DNA of 44,043 nt, taken from Candidatus Eiseniibacteriota bacterium. GTDB lineage: Bacteria; Eisenbacteria; RBG-16-71-46. The stretch covers positions 1-44,043 of the forward strand of contig JACRPT010000044.1 in the NCBI GenBank assembly GCA_016223045.1. The letters are read 5' to 3'. Shown one piece after another: positions 25,024-33,677 of the stretch (positions are counted from its first letter, which is position 1; each line of letters starts with the position of its first letter). The notes beneath the pieces are model-generated. The model ran no database searches. It was not told the origin of the DNA and saw only the letters and a program-made list of their open reading frames with translations. The translations under genes and the position numbers were made by a program.

Positions 25024-26151
25024 ATGGACCTCGTCGTCCTCTCCGAGGTGCGCTGGGGGTACTTCCGCACCCGGAAGCAGTTCCTGCTGTCGCGCTTCCC
25101 GGAGCGCTGGCGCGTGTTCTTCGCGCAGCCGCCGGTGGCGGGCGGCGACGACCCCTGGGAGCCGCGGCGGGAGGGCGGCGTCACCTTCTTCACGGTGCCG
25201 TTCCTGAAGCCCGGCACCACCAGCGCGCTCTACAACGGCCTGACCGGTCTCGGGCCGGGACGCGCGCTGGTCGAGGCGGCCGCCGAGCGCTACCTGCGCC
25301 GGATGCTGCGGAAGCTGGGCGTGGAGCCGCGCCCGGTGCTGCTGGCCTCCAACATCTACTGCCCGGGAGCTCTTTCGCGGCTGCCGCGGAAGTTGCTATT
25401 CTACGACTTCAACGACAGTCCCTTTCAGTTCGCCTCCGTGCCTCCCTGGGCGCCGGGCTACTGGCGCCGTACCCTCGAACAGGTGGATGCCCTCTTCGTG
25501 GTCTCCGAGCACTACCGCCGGCAGCTCAGCGAGCAGACACCCAGGCCGATCGTCCTCCTCGGCAACGGCGTCGAGACCGCGCACTTCGAGGCGCGGCGCC
25601 CGGTGCCGGCCGAGCTGGCGGCGCTGCCGCGGCCGCGCATCGGCTACGTCGGCCTGCTCTCCCACTTCCTGGATTTCGAGCTGCTCGAGGCGCTGCGCCG
25701 CTCCCGGCGCGGCGGCACCCTGGTGCTGATCGGGCCCGGCAGTCCGGCCACCGACGCCGCGGTGCGCGCGCTCTCCGCGCGCGAGGGCGTGGCGGTGCTG
25801 GGGCCCAGGCCCTACGCCGAGCTGCCCGCCTTCCTGCAGGGGCTGGACGTCGGGCTCATCCCATTCCGGGCGAACGACCCCTACGTGCAGGGTATCAATC
25901 CCAACAAGGTCTACCAGTACCTGGCCGCCGGCCTGCCGGCCGTGACCACGCCCGTGCTCGACCTCGTGCCGCAGCCGCCGCATCTCCAGTTCGCCGGGAC
26001 CGTGGCGGAGTGGGTGGCCGCGGTGGAGCGCGCGCTGAACGCGCCGGCGGAGGCGCCGGCATGCCAGGCGCTGGCGCGCCCGTACGACTGGGACACGCTC
26101 GCCCGCCGCATGGTGGCCGAGATCGAGCGGCGCGTGGCCGCCACGTCCTGA
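25024..26151 (+). CDS. GT4-like glycosyltransferase
   Basis: 375 residues. The N-terminal domain begins DLVVLSEVRWGYFRTRKQ and lacks the usual glycine loop. The C-terminal half has IGYVGLLSHFLDFELL, LIGPG, FLQGLDVGLIPFRANDP and NKVYQYLAAGLPAV, as in TuaH/GumK-type teichuronic or exopolysaccharide transferases. FNDSPFQF around 130 resembles the acceptor region of that subgroup. ATG after TGAGG, six bases past asnB. Confidence 0.85.
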   Translation: MDLVVLSEVRWGYFRTRKQFLLSRFPERWRVFFAQPPVAGGDDPWEPRREGGVTFFTVPFLKPGTTSALYNGLTGLGPGRALVEAAAERYLRRMLRKLGVEPRPVLLASNIYCPGALSRLPRKLLFYDFNDSPFQFASVPPWAPGYWRRTLEQVDALFVVSEHYRRQLSEQTPRPIVLLGNGVETAHFEARRPVPAELAALPRPRIGYVGLLSHFLDFELLEALRRSRRGGTLVLIGPGSPATDAAVRALSAREGVAVLGPRPYAELPAFLQGLDVGLIPFRANDPYVQGINPNKVYQYLAAGLPAVTTPVLDLVPQPPHLQFAGTVAEWVAAVERALNAPAEAPACQALARPYDWDTLARRMVAEIERRVAATS

Positions 26152-26185
26152 GCCTCCCGAGCCCTTACCCCACGACCGAGAGACC

Positions 26186-28684
26186 ATGGCCGACCGCAAG
26201 GCAGCCCGTCGCGAAGTCAGGAAGCCCGGACCCCCGTTCACGCTGACCACCCGCTGGGTGGCCGTGATCCTGGCGCTGCTCACCGTGGCGTTCTTCCACG
26301 AGGTGATGCTCGAAGGCCGCACCTTCGTGTCGCCCGACGCCACCGCGCCGGCCGGGTTCGTGCGCCTGGGTGAGCGCTCGCTGTGGCAGGACCACGTCTA
26401 CCCGCTTTGGAACCCGTACGTGTTCCTCGGCATGCCCTCGTTCGGGAGCGGCGCGTACAACCCGCTGATCTACCCGCCCGACTGGCCGCTCGGGCTGGTG
26501 CAGAAGGTGGTCCCGCTGCCGTCCATGCTGTGGCTCATCCTCTACTACTTCCTGGGCGGGTTGTTCCTCTACCTGCTCGCGCACGAATGGTGCGCGCTCG
26601 CCGAGGGCGCGCTGCTCGGGGCGGTGGCGTTCGTGTTCGCCCCCAACCTGGTGGCGGTGGGATCGCACGGGCACGGCAGCCAGCTGGTGGACTCGGCGTA
26701 CCTGCCGCTCATGGTGTGGCTGGCCGCCCGCTGGCTGCGGCGGGGCGGGCTCCACCACCTGGCGTGGCTGGCGCTCGCGGGCGGTTTCCAGCTGCTGCGC
26801 GGGCACGTGCAGATCTGCTTCTACACCTGGAACGCAATCGGGCTCTACACCGTGATCGAGTGGGTGGCGGCGGCGGCGCGGCGCCGCGCGGAGCTGGCGC
26901 CGGTCACGGCGCGCGCGGCGGCGATCGCGGCGGCGGCGGCGCTGGTGTTCGGCCTCTCCGGCTTCTACAGCCTGCCGCTGCACGACTACGCGCGCTGGTC
27001 CATCCGCGGCGGGAGCGAGGGCGGCGGCGTGAGCATGCAGTACGCGACCCAGTGGTCGTTCGCGCCATTCGAGCTCCCGAGCATCGTGGTGCCGGGCTGG
27101 GTGGGCTTCGGCGGAGCCACCTACTGGGGCGCCATGCCGTTCACCGACTATCCCAACGCCTGCCTGGGCGTGGTGGCGGTGCTGCTCGCGCTGCCCGCGT
27201 TCCTGGCGAACGGCGCGCCGCGCGTGTTCGCGCTGGTGCTCGGATCGCTGGCGCTCCTGATCGCCTTCGGCAAGCACTTCCCCGTCTACGGCTTCCTCTA
27301 CCAGCACCTGCCGCTGTTCAACAAGTTCCGCATCCCGGTGATGGTGGTGGTGCTGTTCCAGCTCGCCGCCGCGCTCGCCACGGCGTGGGGCTGGAGCGCG
27401 ATCCTGCCCGGCACCGAGGCGAAGGGCGCGGAGGGCTCGTCGCGCTTCCTGCCGCGGCGCGTCAGCCGCCTGCTCATCGGCTCCGCCGCCGTGCTGGCGC
27501 TGGTACTGGTGGTCGGCGTGATGGGGCAGAGCGCGTGGCGCCAGGCCTACGTGACGACCGCGGTGCAGCACCGCACCGCGGTGATCCCGGTCAGCAACAA
27601 CATGTACGGCCCGGAGGCCGCGAGCGTGGCGTACCAGGGCTTCGTCTCCGACCTCGGGCGCGCCTGCCTGCTCGGGTTGCTGGCGATCGGCATCGCGTGG
27701 CTCGCGCGCCGCGGCAAGCTGCCCGCGCTCCCCGCCACGGCGCTGGTGCTGGCGCTGCTGCTCTTCGACCTGTGGCCGGTGAGCGGCCGCGTCATCCAGG
27801 GCCCGCCCTCGGTGATCGGCGAGGCGCTGCCGCGCGACTTCGACATCGGGCGCGACGACGTGGTGGACTTCCTCGAGAAGGCGGGCCCGCCCGGCAGCTT
27901 CCGCATCCTGCCGCTCGAGCCGTACGACTTCCAGAGCAACCGCTTCGCGGGCTTCGGCATCGCCTCGGTGGGTGGCTACCACGCGGCGAAGACCCGGCTG
28001 TTCCAGGATTTCATCGAAGCGCGCCTGCAGGAGAACCTGGCGTGGCTGCGGCTGCTCGACGTGCGCTACCTCGTCGCGGGCCAGCCGTTCGAGCACGTGC
28101 CCGCGTTCCTGCGCGAGGTCCACCGCGGCTCGGCGGTGGTCTACGAGAACCTGATGGCGCTGCCGCGCGTGACCGTGGTGGGGAGCTACGGCGTCGTGCG
28201 CCCGGCGGTGGCGATCCTCGATTCGATCAGGGCCGGCGCCGCGATCGATCCGGCCGCACCCGGCATGCTCGCGCTCGCCACCCGCGCGCTGCTCGAGCAG
28301 GATCCGGGTCTCACGCTCGGACCGGTCGAGGGCGCCCACGCTGACATCGTGTCCTACCGGCTGAACGACGTGACCGTGGACGTGACCACTCCGGGGCCGG
28401 GGCTGCTCAGGCTTGCCGACCTGTGGTATCCCGACTGGCGCGCGACCGTGGACGGCAGGCCGGCGCCGGTGCTCAAGGCCGACTACCTGCTGCGCGCCGT
28501 GCCGGTGCCGGCCGGCCGGCACCGGGTGGTGTTCCGCTTCGAGTCCGCCGCGGTGCGCCAGGGGCTCCTGGCGTCGCTCGCGAGCCTGCTCGTCGTGCTG
28601 GCGCTGTTCGGCGTGGCGTGGCTGCGCCGGCCGCGCGGTGGTGCGCCGGCGGCCGCGGCGGCCGGGAAGCGGGAGGCCGCCTAG
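26186..28684 (+). CDS. YfhO-family polytopic membrane protein
   Basis: 832 residues. About 12-13 membrane helices in the first 560 residues, with a long first periplasmic loop containing WQDHVYPLWNPYVFLG and GAYNPLIYPPDW. This is the YfhO/GT-C pattern of bacterial enzymes that glycosylate lipoteichoic acid or other surface acceptors using polyprenyl-phosphate sugars. The final 250 residues form a soluble periplasmic domain (GGYHAAKTRLFQDF, LADLWYPDWRATVDG) before a last helix. Basic N-terminus. Start 34 bases after the upstream gene; the stop overlaps the next GTG. Confidence 0.87.
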   Translation: MADRKAARREVRKPGPPFTLTTRWVAVILALLTVAFFHEVMLEGRTFVSPDATAPAGFVRLGERSLWQDHVYPLWNPYVFLGMPSFGSGAYNPLIYPPDWPLGLVQKVVPLPSMLWLILYYFLGGLFLYLLAHEWCALAEGALLGAVAFVFAPNLVAVGSHGHGSQLVDSAYLPLMVWLAARWLRRGGLHHLAWLALAGGFQLLRGHVQICFYTWNAIGLYTVIEWVAAAARRRAELAPVTARAAAIAAAAALVFGLSGFYSLPLHDYARWSIRGGSEGGGVSMQYATQWSFAPFELPSIVVPGWVGFGGATYWGAMPFTDYPNACLGVVAVLLALPAFLANGAPRVFALVLGSLALLIAFGKHFPVYGFLYQHLPLFNKFRIPVMVVVLFQLAAALATAWGWSAILPGTEAKGAEGSSRFLPRRVSRLLIGSAAVLALVLVVGVMGQSAWRQAYVTTAVQHRTAVIPVSNNMYGPEAASVAYQGFVSDLGRACLLGLLAIGIAWLARRGKLPALPATALVLALLLFDLWPVSGRVIQGPPSVIGEALPRDFDIGRDDVVDFLEKAGPPGSFRILPLEPYDFQSNRFAGFGIASVGGYHAAKTRLFQDFIEARLQENLAWLRLLDVRYLVAGQPFEHVPAFLREVHRGSAVVYENLMALPRVTVVGSYGVVRPAVAILDSIRAGAAIDPAAPGMLALATRALLEQDPGLTLGPVEGAHADIVSYRLNDVTVDVTTPGPGLLRLADLWYPDWRATVDGRPAPVLKADYLLRAVPVPAGRHRVVFRFESAAVRQGLLASLASLLVVLALFGVAWLRRPRGGAPAAAAAGKREAA

Positions 28685-29403
28685 TGGAGAAGCTGGTGAT
28701 CGTCCCGACCTACAACGAGCGGGAGAACATCGGGGCGCTGCTCGGGCGCCTGCTGGGCCTGCCGTACGGTCTCGACGTGCTGGTGGTGGACGACCGCTCG
28801 CCCGACGGCACCGCGGAGGTGGTCCGCGCGCTGATGGCGCGCGAGCCGCGCGTCCACCTGCTCGAGCGGCCGGGCAAGCTGGGGCTGGGCTCGGCCTACC
28901 GCGACGGCTTCCGTTTCGCGCTCGAGAACGGCGTCGAGTACATCTTCGAGATGGACGCGGACTTCTCGCACGATCCCGACGCCATCGGCGGCTTCCTGGA
29001 GGCCGCGCAGTCGGCCGACGTGGTGCTGGGCTCGCGCTACCTGGACGGCAAGGTCACGGTGGTGAACTGGCCGCTCAACCGCCTGATCCTGTCGTACAGC
29101 GCCAACCTCTACACGCGGATCGTCACCGGCCTGCCGGTGCACGACGCGACCGGCGGGTTCAAGTGCTTCCGCCGCCGCGCGCTCCAGGCCGTGCGGCTGG
29201 ACCGGGTGCGGTCCGACGGCTATGCCTTCCAGATCGAGATGTCCTTCAAGTGCTGGAAGCGCGGCTTCACCATCAAGGAGATCCCCATCGTGTTCACGGA
29301 CCGCCGCGCCGGCGCCTCGAAGATGAACCGCCGCATCGTCTGGGAAGCCGCGTGGCTGGTATGGAGGCTGCGTTTCCTGGACCTGTTCGGCCGGGTGGAG
29401 TGA
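28684..29403 (+). CDS. Polyprenol-monophosphomannose synthase-like GT2
   Basis: 239 residues without membrane anchor, the size of soluble bacterial Ppm1/DPM1. Motifs are VPTYNERENI, VVDDRSPDGT (35-44), KLGLGSAYRDGF and the metal site DADFSHDP (91-98), with GSRYLDG and DATGGFKCFRRRAL. It transfers mannose or a related sugar from GDP-sugar to polyprenyl phosphate. It is translated in coupling with the YfhO-like protein (TAGTG overlap), which is a plausible user of its product, although this pairing is inference. Confidence 0.92.
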   Translation: MEKLVIVPTYNERENIGALLGRLLGLPYGLDVLVVDDRSPDGTAEVVRALMAREPRVHLLERPGKLGLGSAYRDGFRFALENGVEYIFEMDADFSHDPDAIGGFLEAAQSADVVLGSRYLDGKVTVVNWPLNRLILSYSANLYTRIVTGLPVHDATGGFKCFRRRALQAVRLDRVRSDGYAFQIEMSFKCWKRGFTIKEIPIVFTDRRAGASKMNRRIVWEAAWLVWRLRFLDLFGRVE

Positions 29404-29407
29404 ACCC

Positions 29408-31648
29408 ATGCGACGCCTGATCCATCCCCTGACCTGGCTGCTCGCGGGCGTCCTCGTGGTGCCGGCCGCCGCACACGCGGCGGGCGCCTGGACCACCTAC
29501 CTGCGGCCGCTCAACTACACCGACCTCGCGGTGCGCGGGGACACCGTGTGGTGCGCCACCCTCGAGGGCGGGCTGCTGCGCTACGTCCGCGCGGACGGCG
29601 CCTTCGCCGGCTACACCCGCGAGCCCGCCGGGCTCGCCAGCAACCAGATCACCGCGTTGGCCTTCGACCGATCCGGGCGGCTGTGGGTCGGCACGGCGGA
29701 CAAGGGAGTGAGCCGGCTCTCCGCCGACCGCACGCGCTGGGACCTGGTGAACACGCTGGACGGGCTGCCGGCCGGCGCGGTCAACGCCATCGAGCCCGAA
29801 GGCGACACGCTGTGGATCGGCACCGAGAACGGCGTGGCGCTGTGGGACGGCACCGAGATCGGCGGCGCGGTGCCCGACGGCATCAATCCCTCGCCCTTCG
29901 CCAGCAACCACGTCGGCGGCATCGCGGTGGTCGGCGACTCGCTGTGGGTCGGCACGCAGAAAGGGCTCTACGTGAGCCGGCGCTCCACCGGGCTCGTGAC
30001 CTGGAACTACGTGAACGCGGGCCTGCCCGACTCCAGCGCGGTGGACGCCATGGCCTGGGATGGCCGCACGCTCATGGTGCTGGTGCTGGGCGCCGCGTAC
30101 CGCTTCGACCCGTCGCAGGGACGCTTCGGCTACAGCGGCGGCATCGGCACGGTGTTCCGGCTCTCCGACGACGGTGGCGTGCTGGTCGCGACCAGCACGC
30201 AGGGCATCTTCCGCTGGTTCGGCGGCTGGCAGCCGCTGAACACCGGGCTGATCCCGCAACTCGCCCCGTACGACGGGGCCACCATCTACGCCGCCGCAGC
30301 CGACGGCGCCGGCCGTTACTTCGCGGCCAATCGCTGGGGCCTCTGGGAGTCCGACGCGCCGTCGTGGACGCAGCACCAGCCCGACGCTCCGGTCGGCAAC
30401 AACATCAACAACGTCCTGCTGGACGGCCCGCGGGTCTACCTCGCGACCTTCGGCGAGGGCGTGGCGCGCTACGATGGCCAGCGCTGGCGGAACTGGCCGC
30501 CGGCCTCCTGCACGGCGGGCTGCGACACCACGTTCCTCGCGCCGGCCTATGCCTTCAGCCTGCTGCTCGACCGGCAGGGCAAGAAATGGGTGGGCACGTG
30601 GAGCGCGGCGATGGAGGAGTTCGACGACCTGGTCTCGCCGCCACAGTTCGTGCACCACCAGCCGTCGGACACGCTGGGTGCGGAGCGTCACACCTTCGGC
30701 TGGTCCGCGGCCGCCGACACCAACGGCGGCCGCTGGTTCGGGATGGACACCCGGAGCGTGGGCGACATCATCCCGATCGGCGTCGAGTACTACGACTCGG
30801 CCGGCGACTACCGCGCCAACTACCGCCCCGAGAACACGCCGGCGATGCAGGCCAGCCAGATCCGCGCGCTCGCGTTGGACCGCTTCCACAAGTTGTGGGT
30901 GGGCTATGCGCAGAAGGGCGTGGACGTCTTCGCCATCGCCGACACCGTCGGTCCGCTCGTCGGAGTGCCCTCCGCGAGCGGTGACGTGCCCTTCACGAAC
31001 ACGCTCGACGTGTTCGGCATCGTCGCGCACGGGGATTCGGTGTGGGTGATGTCCACCACCGATGTCCGGCGTTTCAGCCCCACCAGCTTCACCCAGCAGG
31101 GGACCACGCTCCTCATCCCGGCGAATCCCGCGCCGCGCGGCGCCTGCCATCCGCTCGAGGTCGGGCCCGACGGCGCGGTCTGGGTGGGCACCGGCGCCGG
31201 CGTGCGGGTCTACCATCCGGGCGGAGCGATGGAGGACTTCGACGCCACCAACTCGCCGCTGGCGAACGACGAGGTGCGCGCCATCCGCGTGGACCAGGGG
31301 AGCGGGGTGGCGTGGATCGGCACGGCGACGGGCCTCAACCGCTTCGACCCGCACTACGTGCCGCCGCCGCCGCCGGCGATCCCCTCGCTCACGGTGAGGG
31401 TCTACCCGAACCCGGGCACGCTGACCGGAGCGGGCGTCTCGCTGCGGCTCGCGGGCAACGCGCCCGACTACCGGGGCGCGATCTACGATATCGGCGGGCG
31501 CATCGTGCGGCGCTTCGCCGGCGTCAACGGGGGCGTGTTCTGGGATGGTCGCGACGAGGGCGGGGCGCTGGTGAGGCCGGGACTCTACTTCGTGCGGGCC
31601 GAGGCCGGCGGGCGCGCGCGCACCGCGCGCGTGGCACTGGTGCGCTAG
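29408..31648 (+). CDS. Secreted propeller protein with C-terminal sorting/FlgD-like domain
   Basis: 746 residues. The signal peptide is residues 1-22 (RRLIHPL...AHAAG). Blades of the two-component-regulator propeller type recur throughout: NQITALAFDRSGRLWVGTADKG, AVNAIEPEGDTLWIGTENG, IRALALDRFHKLWVGYAQKG and VRAIRVDQGSGVAWIGTATG. A PPPPPA linker leads to a C-terminal 85-residue domain (VRVYPNPG...GRDEGGALVRPGLYFVRAEA) like FlgD-Ig or type IX sorting tails. There is no histidine kinase part, so this is an exported version of a domain usually found as a sensor. It sits between glycan genes and may bind glycan or be exported by a type IX-like system. Confidence 0.87.
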   Translation: MRRLIHPLTWLLAGVLVVPAAAHAAGAWTTYLRPLNYTDLAVRGDTVWCATLEGGLLRYVRADGAFAGYTREPAGLASNQITALAFDRSGRLWVGTADKGVSRLSADRTRWDLVNTLDGLPAGAVNAIEPEGDTLWIGTENGVALWDGTEIGGAVPDGINPSPFASNHVGGIAVVGDSLWVGTQKGLYVSRRSTGLVTWNYVNAGLPDSSAVDAMAWDGRTLMVLVLGAAYRFDPSQGRFGYSGGIGTVFRLSDDGGVLVATSTQGIFRWFGGWQPLNTGLIPQLAPYDGATIYAAAADGAGRYFAANRWGLWESDAPSWTQHQPDAPVGNNINNVLLDGPRVYLATFGEGVARYDGQRWRNWPPASCTAGCDTTFLAPAYAFSLLLDRQGKKWVGTWSAAMEEFDDLVSPPQFVHHQPSDTLGAERHTFGWSAAADTNGGRWFGMDTRSVGDIIPIGVEYYDSAGDYRANYRPENTPAMQASQIRALALDRFHKLWVGYAQKGVDVFAIADTVGPLVGVPSASGDVPFTNTLDVFGIVAHGDSVWVMSTTDVRRFSPTSFTQQGTTLLIPANPAPRGACHPLEVGPDGAVWVGTGAGVRVYHPGGAMEDFDATNSPLANDEVRAIRVDQGSGVAWIGTATGLNRFDPHYVPPPPPAIPSLTVRVYPNPGTLTGAGVSLRLAGNAPDYRGAIYDIGGRIVRRFAGVNGGVFWDGRDEGGALVRPGLYFVRAEAGGRARTARVALVR

Positions 31649-31652
31649 CCCG

Positions 31653-32613
31653 GTGTCAGGAGCCGCGGCACGCTGGGTGGAGACGCAGCCGGCGGCCTGG
31701 AGCGAGCTGCTCGCCACCGACCCCGCGGCCACCCCCGCGCATCTTCCCGCGCTGTGGCGGGCGCTGGCCGAGGTGCTGCCCGGCATGAGCGTGCGCTTCC
31801 TCGCGGTGGAGGCGGACGGCGCGCTGGTGGGCGGGGCGCCGCTGCTGGTCGAGCGCCGCGCCGGGCTCCACTGGCTGCACGCGCTGCCCTTCCTGCTCTC
31901 GGGCGCGCCGCTCGCGCGCGAGGGCCGCCACGCCGAGGTGGACGCGGCGGCCGGCCGCGCGCTCGCCGGTCTCCAGCGCGAGCTGCGCGCGGTGGGCGGG
32001 GAGTGGGCGCTCTACCGCCCGTGCGGGCCCGAGCCGGATGCCGCTGCGGTCGGGGCCCCGGCGGGCGAGACCCGCACGCTGGAAGCCGCGCTGGTGGACC
32101 TCGGCGCGGGCCTCGACGCGGCGCGCGCCCGGATGGACCGCAAGACCCGGCAGGAGCTGCGCAATGCGACGCGGACGCTGGCCTTCGCCGAGGAGCCGGG
32201 CGCGCTCGCGGAGGCCTACGCGCTCCACGCCGCCCAGTCGCGCCACTGGCCCGGGCACCGGCCGCTGCCGCTCGAGCTGCCGCGCCGGCTGCTCGCGCGA
32301 GCGCGCCGGAGGCCGAGGCCGAGCACGCGCCGGAGCCCGCGACGGTCCACGTCGAGGCCGAGGTCGCGGACAACCCGTCCTGCTGTGGTCGGTGGTCGAG
32401 TGGGCGGCGGAGCACGGCCGTGCGCGCGTCAACCTGGGCGCGAGCGGCGGCCAGGGGCCGGTCGCGCTCTTCAAGGACGCGCTCGGGGCGCGCGCGCTGC
32501 GCTACCCGGTGCGCTGGCTCGACGCGCGCTGCGCGCCGCCGGCGGGGAGGCTGGTGGCCGCGCTCCAGCGCCGCCTGCGCCGCCGGCGCGCGCTCGGGGA
32601 GGCCGCGGCGTGA
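31653..32613 (+). pseudogene. FemAB/GNAT-like acyltransferase, frameshifted
   Basis: The first part (GTG 31653 to about 32310) encodes a FemAB/BioF2-type N-terminal half: an RFLAVEADGALVGGAPLLVERR strand region and RMDRKTRQELRNATRTL, typical of CelD/FemAB acyltransferases. The ending that completes the domain (QPVLLWSVVEWAAEHG, NLGASGGQGPVALFKDALGA) lies in the next frame from about 32371 to the TGA at 32611-32613. Between the two, about 60 bases fit neither, and some 40-50 residues expected in the GNAT core are missing. A strong hairpin (32285-32309) sits at the break. Intact homologues acylate amino sugars or add amino acids. Either a true pseudogene or an assembly error. Confidence 0.72.
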
Positions 32614-33677
32614 GGATCGCGACGCTCGCGAACGCGTCCGTGGTGCACACGCGGCGCTGGGTCGAGCACTTCCGCGCGCGCGGCCACCAGGTGCGCGTGT
32701 GGTCGCTCGAGCCTGCGGCCGCGGGTTTCGCCGCCGAACGCCTGCCGCACCCGCCGCTGCCCGGCTTCCTGCGCTACCCGCTTGCGGCGCCGGCGCTCCG
32801 CGCGGCGCTCGCGCGGTTCGATCCGGACCTGGTGGACGCGCACTACGTGCCGAACTACGGCCTGCTCGGCGTGCTCGCGGGCCGCCGTCCGCTCTCGGTC
32901 ACCGCCTGGGGTTCGGACCTGCTCGTGCTGCCGGGGCGCGACCCGCTCCAGCGCGCGCGGGTGCGCGGCGTGCTGCGTCGCGCGGACCTGGTGCTCGCCG
33001 ACAGCGGCAACCTGGCGGCGGCGGCACGCGCGCTGGGCGCGCCCGCGCCGCGCGTGCACGCGATCCCGTGGGGAGTGGACCTCGCGCTCTTCCGCCCCGC
33101 GCCCGCGCGCGAGAGCGGGCTCCTGCTCAGCACGCGCTTGCACGAGCCGATCTACGACCTGCCGGTGATCCTCGCGGGCGTGGCCCCGGTGCTGGCCGCG
33201 CGCCCCGGGACGCGGCTGGTGATCGCCGGCGACGGCAGCCTGCGCCCCGGGCTCGAGGCGCTGGCGCGGCGCGCGCTCCCGGCCGGGCGCTTTGAGTTCC
33301 TGGGAAGGCTCGCGCCCGCGCAGATGGCGGACTGGCTGGCGCGCGCCGAGGTCTATCTCTCGGCCTCACGCTCGGACTCGACCTCGGTGTCGCTGCTCGA
33401 GGCGATGGCCGCCGGCGCGGTGCCGGTGGTGAGCGAGCTCGAGGGCAACCGCGAATGGCTGGCCGATGGCGAAGGGGCGCGGTTCTTCCCGGTGGGCGAC
33501 GCGGCCGCGCTGGCGCGCGCGCTGTCCGCGGCGCTCGACGATCCGGCCTGGGCGGCGGCGGCGCGGCAGACGAACCGCCGCGCGGTCGAGGAGCGCGCCG
33601 ACTCCGCGCGCAACATGGCGCGCATCGAGGCGCTGTTCGCCGCGCTCGTGGCCGCGCGCCCGCGGAGCCGCGGATGA
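32610..33677 (+). CDS. GT4-family glycosyltransferase
   Basis: 355 residues from GTG 32610, which overlaps the end of the frameshifted acyltransferase by four bases. The N-terminus RIATLANASVVHTRRWVEHF is the WcaL/GT4 type. DAHYVPNYGLLG, VTAWGSDLLVLP and WGVDLALFRP mark the inter-domain region; VIAGDGSLRPGLEALA and SRSDSTSVSLLEAMAAGAVPVVS form the donor site. The open frame runs upstream to 31653 only because that frame is shared with the broken neighbour; the transferase does not include it. Confidence 0.88.
   Translation: MRIATLANASVVHTRRWVEHFRARGHQVRVWSLEPAAAGFAAERLPHPPLPGFLRYPLAAPALRAALARFDPDLVDAHYVPNYGLLGVLAGRRPLSVTAWGSDLLVLPGRDPLQRARVRGVLRRADLVLADSGNLAAAARALGAPAPRVHAIPWGVDLALFRPAPARESGLLLSTRLHEPIYDLPVILAGVAPVLAARPGTRLVIAGDGSLRPGLEALARRALPAGRFEFLGRLAPAQMADWLARAEVYLSASRSDSTSVSLLEAMAAGAVPVVSELEGNREWLADGEGARFFPVGDAAALARALSAALDDPAWAAAARQTNRRAVEERADSARNMARIEALFAALVAARPRSRG

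Noticed and set aside
31653-33677. A single 674-codon fusion of acyltransferase and glycosyltransferase
   Set aside because: The middle (about 32310-32610) is out-of-frame sequence without protein-like features, while the true acyltransferase end lies in another frame. It is a frameshift, not a fusion.
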